Shown piece by piece: positions 59,158 through 64,000 of a stretch of 64,000 nucleotides of DNA. The translations under genes and the position numbers were made by a program. Below the pieces are notes generated by a model that saw nothing but the letters and a program-made list of their open reading frames with translations, was not told the origin of the DNA and searched no databases. Source of the stretch: Avibacterium avium (GTDB taxonomy: Bacteria; Pseudomonadota; Gammaproteobacteria; Enterobacterales; Pasteurellaceae); NCBI RefSeq assembly GCF_900454535.1, contig NZ_UGSP01000001.1:1423501-1487500 (forward strand), read 5' to 3'. Each line of letters begins with the position of its first letter. The first letter of the stretch is position 1.

Positions 59158-59667
59158 ATGAAAATGTTAGATGATGAGGATTTAGCGCTTTTTCGTGATG
59201 CTGTAAAAGGTGCAAAGCCTTTAGCGCAAAATGAATTTGTTGCACCACAAAAAGCATACAAACAGAAACAACAAACTCGCCAGCAACGGGAAAAAGAAGA
59301 TACACTTTTTTTCTTCTCTGATGAATATGAACCTTTGCTCAATGAAGATGGGCCGGTAAAATACTTACGGGAAGGGGAAGACAGTTATTTGCTGAAGCAA
59401 TTACGTCGTGGAGATTTTTCCCCTGAATTATTTTTAGATTTACACGGTTTAACTAAAGAGAAAGCAAAGCTAGAGTTAGCTAGCTTGATTCAAGCCTGTG
59501 AGAAAGAAAATATCTATTGTGCCAGTATAATGACAGGATATGGAACTTATACATTAAAACGGCAAATTCCTAAATGGTTGGTTCAGCATCCAAAGGTTCG
59601 CGCTCTGCATCAAGCACCTAAGGAATGGGGTGGAGAAGCGGCAATTTTGATTTTATTAGAGGTTTAA
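59158..59667 (+). CDS. smrB: Ribosome rescue endonuclease SmrB
   Basis: 169-aa Smr-domain nuclease that cuts mRNA at collided ribosomes. The Smr motifs LDLHGLT and TGYGTYTLKRQ (TGxG) are present, with the C-terminal HQAPKEWGGEAAILILLEV. The N-terminal half is charged and holds the SEEEP-like ribosome-binding region. The short C-terminus ends directly before the duplicated terminator. Confidence 0.93.
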   Translation: MKMLDDEDLALFRDAVKGAKPLAQNEFVAPQKAYKQKQQTRQQREKEDTLFFFSDEYEPLLNEDGPVKYLREGEDSYLLKQLRRGDFSPELFLDLHGLTKEKAKLELASLIQACEKENIYCASIMTGYGTYTLKRQIPKWLVQHPKVRALHQAPKEWGGEAAILILLEV

Positions 59668-59683
59668 ATAAAACTATACAAAT

Positions 59684-59750
59684 AAAGAGCGGTGAAAAAA
59701 TCGGAAATTTTTCACCGCTCTTTGTTTTTATTTCAACCTAAAAATTCACG
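59684..59750. repeat. Left copy of the terminator direct repeat flanking the islet
   Basis: 59684-59736 (AAAGAGCGGTGAAAAAATC ... TTTTTATTTCAA) equals 61018-61070 at 52 of 53 positions. It is a hairpin (AAAGAGCGGTGAAAAATT with its complement) with a T-rich tail, serving as the smrB terminator. The bases just after it (59737-59750, CCTAAAAATTCACG) resemble the 3' end of asnS at 61081-61094. Confidence 0.9.
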
Positions 59751-59832
59751 TCTTTAGTGTAGCATAATACCCATATCGATATAACTCACGATACTACCAG
59801 TATTTTTAGCTTGTTTTTTGAACGTTTTTAGC

Positions 59833-59872
59833 GGGAGTATACTCCCTGTTGTTATCTCTTTACAGAGATAAC
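59833..59872. promoter_or_regulatory. Two adjacent hairpins upstream of the islet genes
   Basis: GGGAGTATACTCCC (59833-59846) is a perfect 14-bp palindrome. Next to it GTTATCTC (59851-59858) and GAGATAAC (59865-59872) form a perfect stem with a 6-nt loop. They lie 70-110 bp upstream of the first tiny ORF and are absent from the second module. Possible operator or structured leader; no known protein site recognised. Confidence 0.5.
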
Positions 59873-59885
59873 AAACACTCCTGCA

Positions 59886-59944
59886 AATAAAAATATTTGT
59901 GCGCTTAAAATAATTTAAATACTAAATTTATAGGAGCTAAAATG
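59886..59944 (+). repeat. Conserved leader, copy 1
   Basis: 59-bp AT-rich leader ending TTTATAGGAGCTAAAATG. It matches 60505-60563 at 57 of 59 positions. It includes the ribosome-binding site AGGAG of the tiny ORF and possible promoter elements (TTGTGC, TACTAA at 17 bp). Confidence 0.9.
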
Positions 59945-60127
59945 CTTATTCCAATTTTAGAGAATGGAACTACTCTTTATAAAGATAGTTTTGGTAATAA
60001 ATACCAATATGATCTGACTAAACCTACCGATAAATTAAGCTATGATACTGATTTATCCGCCCAAATGCGTGACAAAATGTCTGTAATTCCAACTCGCAAT
60101 TCAAATGGAGGAGGAATTTATGAGTAA
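59942..60127 (+). CDS. Tiny ORF (61 aa), first module of the islet
   Basis: Unrecognised 61-aa protein, no signal peptide or membrane helix. It begins MLIPILENGTTLYKDSFGN and ends MRDKMSVIPTRNSNGGGIYE. AGGAG is 6 nt before the ATG. The codons for the final Gly-Gly-Gly are also the ribosome-binding site (GGAGGAGG) of the next gene, and the frames overlap by 8 bp, so translation is coupled. Its last 20 residues recur as an entire ORF in the second module. Confidence 0.7.
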   Translation: MLIPILENGTTLYKDSFGNKYQYDLTKPTDKLSYDTDLSAQMRDKMSVIPTRNSNGGGIYE

Positions 60128-60497
60128 TCAATATACCGCAGAGGAAATAAAAGAAATTCTGTTAGATGAAGGATATCGTTCAGTCAGCATAAAGCAAGAA
60201 AATATCGTATTATTAAAGGTTGATGGAAAGAACTATCCCATTGCATTGTATAAAAATGGTGATATTCAACTGGGTTATGGAATAACTACGCCTATATTAT
60301 CTTTAGAAAAAGTGAATAATTGGAATGCAAACCATAGATTAGGGGTTTTATCTACTAAAGAAGAAAATAAACTTCTATTTTCTATCACTTTGCCTGCTCT
60401 TGATGGGAGATTATCTAGAGCAGGCATCGCAAAAGGCGTATCTCGTATGTTAGATGCCGTTAGAACAATCGATATTTTTGATTTTGTAGAAGACTAG
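60120..60497 (+). CDS. YbjN-like small acidic protein, paralogue 1
   Basis: 125-aa cytosolic acidic protein with the alpha-beta layout of YbjN/type III chaperone-like domains: an N-terminal helix (TAEEIKEILLDEGY), alternating strands, and a C-terminal helix. Function unknown. ATG 60120 is preferred over the in-frame ATG 60105, because GGAGGAGG sits just upstream of it. About 40% similar to the next paralogue by eye. Confidence 0.65.
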   Translation: MSNQYTAEEIKEILLDEGYRSVSIKQENIVLLKVDGKNYPIALYKNGDIQLGYGITTPILSLEKVNNWNANHRLGVLSTKEENKLLFSITLPALDGRLSRAGIAKGVSRMLDAVRTIDIFDFVED

Positions 60498-60504
60498 ATG
60501 AAAG

Positions 60505-60563
60505 AATAAAAATATTTGTGTGTTTAAAATAATTTAAATACTAAATTTATAGGAGCTAAAATG
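60505..60563 (+). repeat. Conserved leader, copy 2
   Basis: Second copy of the 59-bp leader at 59886-59944, with two substitutions. It joins directly to codon 42 of the tiny ORF by an in-frame loss of 41 codons. The deletion ends share AAATGC, so short-homology slippage is likely. Confidence 0.9.
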
Positions 60564-60623
60564 CGTGACAAAATATCTGTAATCGCGAATCAAAATCCAA
60601 ATGGAGGAGGAATTTATGAGTAA
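60561..60623 (+). CDS. Tiny ORF (20 aa), second module of the islet
   Basis: MRDKISVIANQNPNGGGIYE, equal in design to the last 20 residues of the first module's ORF (13 or so identical). It keeps the same leader, ribosome-binding site and overlap with the next gene, so it may be translated mainly as a coupling peptide. Confidence 0.5.
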   Translation: MRDKISVIANQNPNGGGIYE

Positions 60624-60999
60624 TCAATATACAGCTATTGAATTGAAAGAAACTCTTTTAGATCAAGGTTATCGTGAAGTTTATATTTTTAATGAAGATC
60701 TTGTTGTTGTAAAAGCTTATGGACGTACGTATTTATTGGGCTTATACCCTGATGGCGACATCCAAATATTGTATATGCTAAAGGAGAATAGTCCTTTTTC
60801 CTTAAGTAAAATAAATGAACTAAATTCTGATTATAGAAATGCATCATTTTTTACAGGTAAAGATGATGAAAATACATTAATTGTTCAATTTACAATTACT
60901 GGATTGGGTGAGAAATTAACACCAAGAAAAGTAGTCGAAGGGCTTGAAAGAGCTGATGCCATACTTAGAAGCGTTGATTTTGATGATCTATTAGATTAA
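60616..60999 (+). CDS. YbjN-like small acidic protein, paralogue 2
   Basis: 127 aa, same fold pattern as paralogue 1: MSNQYTA-x-ELKETLLDQGYR, then YLLGLYPDGDIQILY, and an acidic end (SVDFDDLLD). The first 18 coding bases are nearly identical between paralogues while the bodies have diverged. Function unknown; it may be a chaperone- or immunity-like protein, but nothing shows this. Confidence 0.65.
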   Translation: MSNQYTAIELKETLLDQGYREVYIFNEDLVVVKAYGRTYLLGLYPDGDIQILYMLKENSPFSLSKINELNSDYRNASFFTGKDDENTLIVQFTITGLGEKLTPRKVVEGLERADAILRSVDFDDLLD

Positions 61000-61017
61000 T
61001 TTCTTTACTTTTAACAA

Positions 61018-61070
61018 AAAGAGCGGTGAAAAAATCAGAAATTTTTCACCGCTCTTTGTTTTTATTTCAA
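61018..61070. terminator. Right copy of the terminator repeat, end of islet and asnS
   Basis: Same hairpin as 59684-59736. The left side (AAAGAGCGGTGAAAAA) and right side (TTTTTCACCGCTCTTT) form a long stem with T-rich ends on both strands, so it can end the islet transcript and the convergent asnS transcript. Confidence 0.88.
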
Positions 61071-61081
61071 TTTAATAAAAC

Positions 61082-62485
61082 CTAGAAATTCGCATTTCTC
61101 GGGGCGCGTGGGAATGGGATCACGTCGCGGATATTTTGCACGCCAGTTACATAAACGATTAAACGCTCAAAACCTAAACCGAAGCCTGAATGTGGCACGG
61201 TGCCGTAGCGGCGGAGATCGCGATACCACCAGTAATCTTCTGGGTTTAAGCCCATTTCAAGCATACGTTTATCTAGCACATCTAGGCGTTCTTCACGTTG
61301 TGAGCCACCAATGATTTCGCCAATTCCTGGGGCTAATACGTCCATTGCCGCCACGGTTTTGCCGTCATCATTTAAGCGCATATAAAACGCTTTGATGTCT
61401 TTTGGATAGTTTTTCACTACCACTGGGGATTTGAAATATTCTTCCGCTAAATAGCGTTCGTGTTCTGACGATAAATCAATGCCCCAAGACACTGGGAATT
61501 CAAATTTTTTGCCTGATTTTAATAGGATTTCAATGGCATCTGTGTAGTCAATTTGTGCAAAATCAGAATTAATGAAGTTTTCTAAACGGCTGATAACGTC
61601 CTTATCAACGTGTTTTTCAAAGAATTTTAAGTCATCTTTGCGTTCAGCTAACACAGCACGGAACACATATTTCAACATATCTTCTGCGAGTTTTGCGTTA
61701 TCGTTTAAATCAGCAAAGGCCATTTCTGGTTCAACCATCCAGAATTCTGCCAAGTGGCGAGTGGTGTTTGAATTTTCTGCACGGAAGGTTGGGCCAAAGG
61801 TATAGATTTTACTTAATGCACAAGCGTAAGTTTCGCCGTTTAGCTGACCAGATACGGTTAAAAACGCTTCTTTTCCGAAGAAATCTTGCGAAAAATCCAC
61901 CGCACCTTGTTCTGTGCGTGGGAGATTTTCTAAGTCAAGGGTGGAAACACGGAACATTTCTCCCGCACCTTCGGTATCAGAAGCTGTGATAAGTGGCGTT
62001 GCCACCCAGTAGAAACCCTGTTCGTGGAAGAAGCGGTGAATGGCTTGCGCTAAACAATGACGAACACGCGCCACCGCACCAATAATATTTGTGCGAGGAC
62101 GTAAATGCGCTACTTCACGCAAGTATTCAATACTGTGGCGTTTTGCGGCCATAGGGTAGGTATCAGGATCTTCCACCCAACCTGTTACTTCCACATTTTC
62201 CGCTTGTAATTCAACCGCTTGCCCTTCTGCTGGGGATTCCACCACTTTGCCCGTTACAATCACTGAGCAGCCAGTGGTTAAACGTAGGATTTCATCTTGA
62301 TAATTTGCAATGTCGTTATTCACGATCACTTGGATAGGATCGAAGCAAGAGCCGTCATACACCGCAAGGAAAGAAAGCCCAGCTTTAGAATCGCGGCGAG
62401 TACGCACCCAGCCACGCACGGTAACTTGATCACCGATTTGAATTTTGCCTTGTAATACATCTACGATAGGGGCAATTTGTGTCAT
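61082..62485 (-). CDS. asnS: Asparaginyl-tRNA synthetase
   Basis: Class II aminoacyl-tRNA synthetase charging tRNA-Asn. The N-terminal OB-fold ([16 protein letters not shown]) binds the anticodon. Class II motifs: motif 2 [22 protein letters not shown] and motif 3 [15 protein letters not shown]. 467 aa from ATG 62485. The 3' end is next to the right terminator repeat, and a fragment like it appears at 59737-59750. Divergent from the Mlc-like gene. Confidence 0.96.
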   Translation of the reverse strand: MTQIAPIVDVLQGKIQIGDQVTVRGWVRTRRDSKAGLSFLAVYDGSCFDPIQVIVNNDIANYQDEILRLTTGCSVIVTGKVVESPAEGQAVELQAENVEVTGWVEDPDTYPMAAKRHSIEYLREVAHLRPRTNIIGAVARVRHCLAQAIHRFFHEQGFYWVATPLITASDTEGAGEMFRVSTLDLENLPRTEQGAVDFSQDFFGKEAFLTVSGQLNGETYACALSKIYTFGPTFRAENSNTTRHLAEFWMVEPEMAFADLNDNAKLAEDMLKYVFRAVLAERKDDLKFFEKHVDKDVISRLENFINSDFAQIDYTDAIEILLKSGKKFEFPVSWGIDLSSEHERYLAEEYFKSPVVVKNYPKDIKAFYMRLNDDGKTVAAMDVLAPGIGEIIGGSQREERLDVLDKRMLEMGLNPEDYWWYRDLRRYGTVPHSGFGLGFERLIVYVTGVQNIRDVIPFPRAPRNANF

Positions 62486-62677
62486 ATAAACCTCAATCAA
62501 AAAAATTAGCGTAAAAACGTGCCTAGTTTACCGCAAGTCGGAAAATTTGCCAAAATGAATTGTGCGATTGTTTTTGTGAAGTCGCCCACAAAATTGGCGT
62601 AAACTACTTGTTTTTGGGTAGCAAACTGATATAACAAAAGAATAATTTTATTTTGAAAATTTAATAGAGAGATCGCT

Positions 62678-63889
62678 ATGGCAAGAGAACGAAAACAAGA
62701 TAAGTCTTTCGTGAAAGAACAACAACTAGGGAAAGTTTATCAATTAATTGAGCAGTTTGAAGAAATTTCAAGAATTGATTTATCTAAACTGTCTCGTCTT
62801 GCGCCTGCGACAATTACTTCTCTCACGCGCAAACTGATCGATCAAAAATTGATTATGGAAAAAGCGGTGCGTAACACAGAACATCGTGGGCGGCCTGCGA
62901 TTGGGCTTTGCGTTTCGCCTTTTTATTGGCAATCCCTTTGTGCTATTTTGACCGAAGATCGCTTTGATATGTTTTTATGCGAACTTGACGGTACGCTTAT
63001 CGCGGAGCAATCTTTCCATTTAACCTTAGAAAATATTGCCAATTTAAGCACCGCACTTATTGATTGTGTGGAGCGTTTTATTCAGCAAACCCAGTGCCAA
63101 ACAGAGCGTATTATTACCTTTTCGGTAGCGGTAACAGGGCAACTTGATGAGCAAATGGCTTATTGTTATCCCCTTGGCAACCGTATTTTGCATCTTGATT
63201 TGAAAAGTTTATTCCAAAATCACTTTAACTTGCCTGTAGTTATTACGGATTATTTTGAAACTTGGCTATTTGCAGAAAGCTCGGTGGGAAGCGTAATTGG
63301 CTGTGAAAATGTGCTTTTTTTGCAGCTCAATGATCGAGTCAATTTAAGTGTGCTTTCTGAGGGTGATGTCATCTGTTGTAATCAACAAGCGAAAATTAAC
63401 GTGGATAAACTGATTGCACCGCAATTACATCCGTTACAAACCAAACTGAATCCGCGCTTGGGCGAAATAGAGCGATACCAAATTATTAATCAAATTACCC
63501 ATAAGGCTATCTATCAGCTAATTGACTTGCTTTATCCAGATAATCAATGTAATGACAATAATGAAAAAATCCGCTTTTTATGCCGAAAAATTGATTTGCA
63601 AGAAAGCAATGCACTTTCCATTTTACATTTAGTTACTGATGTTACGGCATATTTAATTTTGTGCTTGGTGGATATGTTCTCGCCGAAAAAAGTGATGTTA
63701 GACAGCAGTTTATTACTCGCTAAAGAGGTATTTTTATCTCGTTTAAATCAACGTTTAAGCCTTTTCCATTGCAATGTGGAAATTGTAATTAGCCGTTATG
63801 AGTGGAATAGCCCAGAAGTATTAACTGCCGCCATTAAGCAACGATTATATGATGGTTCATTATTAGGACATCTCGCGCAAAATCACTAA
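62678..63889 (+). CDS. mlc: ROK-family regulator, Mlc-like, without the zinc motif
   Basis: 403-aa transcription regulator of the NagC/Mlc/XylR family. The N-terminal winged helix is around ISRIDLSKLSRLAPATITSLTRKLI, typical of Mlc/NagC. The ROK domain follows, but the usual zinc motif (H-x-CxCGxxGC) is replaced by NVDKLIAPQLHPLQTKLN with no cysteines, and the ATP loop is weak. I call it Mlc because bioD follows, as E. coli mlc is followed by ynfK. Sugar-responsive repression is inferred only. The gene-symbol call is tentative. Confidence 0.7.
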   Translation: MARERKQDKSFVKEQQLGKVYQLIEQFEEISRIDLSKLSRLAPATITSLTRKLIDQKLIMEKAVRNTEHRGRPAIGLCVSPFYWQSLCAILTEDRFDMFLCELDGTLIAEQSFHLTLENIANLSTALIDCVERFIQQTQCQTERIITFSVAVTGQLDEQMAYCYPLGNRILHLDLKSLFQNHFNLPVVITDYFETWLFAESSVGSVIGCENVLFLQLNDRVNLSVLSEGDVICCNQQAKINVDKLIAPQLHPLQTKLNPRLGEIERYQIINQITHKAIYQLIDLLYPDNQCNDNNEKIRFLCRKIDLQESNALSILHLVTDVTAYLILCLVDMFSPKKVMLDSSLLLAKEVFLSRLNQRLSLFHCNVEIVISRYEWNSPEVLTAAIKQRLYDGSLLGHLAQNH

Positions 63890-63974
63890 ACTTTGTGTTA
63901 GCTCAATATTGTGATGAAAAATTTCTTTTAAAATCTTAGATTAAATAGGGAATAAAAGGGAAAGGATCATCATT

Positions 63975-64000
63975 ATGAGCAGTTTTTTTGTTGCGGGTAC
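63975..64000 (+). CDS. bioD: Start of a dethiobiotin synthetase-like gene, cut by window end
   Basis: Only eight codons are seen: MSSFFVAGT-type start. This fits BioD/YnfK, whose ATP loop begins MxxFFVTGTDTxVGKT. AAAGGA lies about 10 nt upstream. Placement after an Mlc-like gene supports it, but the evidence is thin. Confidence 0.45.

Noticed and set aside
59158-59667. TGYG instead of HGxG in SmrB as a lost active site
   Set aside because: TGxG is an accepted form of the Smr motif and the LDLH motif is intact, so the protein looks normal.

Overview
This window is chromosomal DNA of a gammaproteobacterium of the family Pasteurellaceae. The Haemophilus-type DNA uptake signal sequence AAGTGCGGT/ACCGCACTT recurs throughout, inside genes, between genes and as inverted pairs that act as terminators. 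Gene order matches Haemophilus/E. coli neighbourhoods (thiBPQ-bioB, rsxABCDGE-nth, yhbY/rlmE-ftsH, matP-lon-like-fabA, moaACDE, yccS-mgsA-yccT, folP-glmM, yccA-tusE, prmB/smrB, mlc-bioD). The uptake sequence belongs to the Hin subclade (Haemophilus, Pasteurella, Aggregatibacter, Avibacterium-like); I cannot fix the species.

Layout. 1-4.5 kb: thiamine importer ThiBPQ and biotin synthase. 4.6-12.6 kb (minus strand): an eight-gene iron-acquisition operon of the FTR1/P19 type (FTR1 permease, P19, DUF2318 membrane protein, two FtsX-type permeases, ABC ATPase, TlpA-like thioredoxin, small cytochrome c). 12.7-20.6 kb (minus): NSS transporter, nth and the Rnf/Rsx electron-transport operon. 20.8-30.5 kb: TIGR01777 epimerase, argR, mdh, yhbY, rlmE-ftsH, prmC, a SirB1-family gene, greA, then a complete IS3-family element sitting exactly in the greA terminator. 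30.5-38.8 kb: kdsC-kdsD, RNase P RNA, matP, a higBA toxin-antitoxin pair, a Lon-like protease, fabA, ybaK, a USG-1-like gene, folE. 38.8-43 kb: yvcK-like gene, Moco riboswitch with moaACDE, a Sel1-repeat protein. 43-53.4 kb: yccS-like, mgsA, yccT-like, a DUF3298 lipoprotein, folP, glmM, sixA, tcyP, an IS remnant, yccA, tusE. 53.4-57.8 kb: a Fur-box-preceded YfeABCD-type metal importer and a DMT transporter. 57.8-64 kb: yccX, prmB, smrB, a small AT-rich islet with two paralogous YbjN-like genes, asnS, an Mlc-like regulator and the start of bioD.

Most of the window is ordinary housekeeping sequence. The unusual parts are: (1) the islet at 59.7-61.1 kb, a tandem duplication of [leader + tiny ORF + YbjN-like gene] bracketed by direct repeats of the smrB/asnS terminator; (2) the IS element that split a perfect 28-bp palindromic terminator and carries its own terminator-like hairpin in front of its transposase, with a decayed relative at 52.1 kb; (3) the FTR1/P19 operon that ends in a cytochrome c lacking an evident axial methionine; (4) a plus-strand hairpin terminator at 46.8 kb with no gene in front of it, a possible small RNA. 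Regulatory sites recognised by eye include a Moco riboswitch, a sigma-32 promoter before rlmE-ftsH, a FadR-like box before fabA, a Fur-like box before the yfe operon, an ARG box before argR, and a palindromic operator on the higBA promoter.
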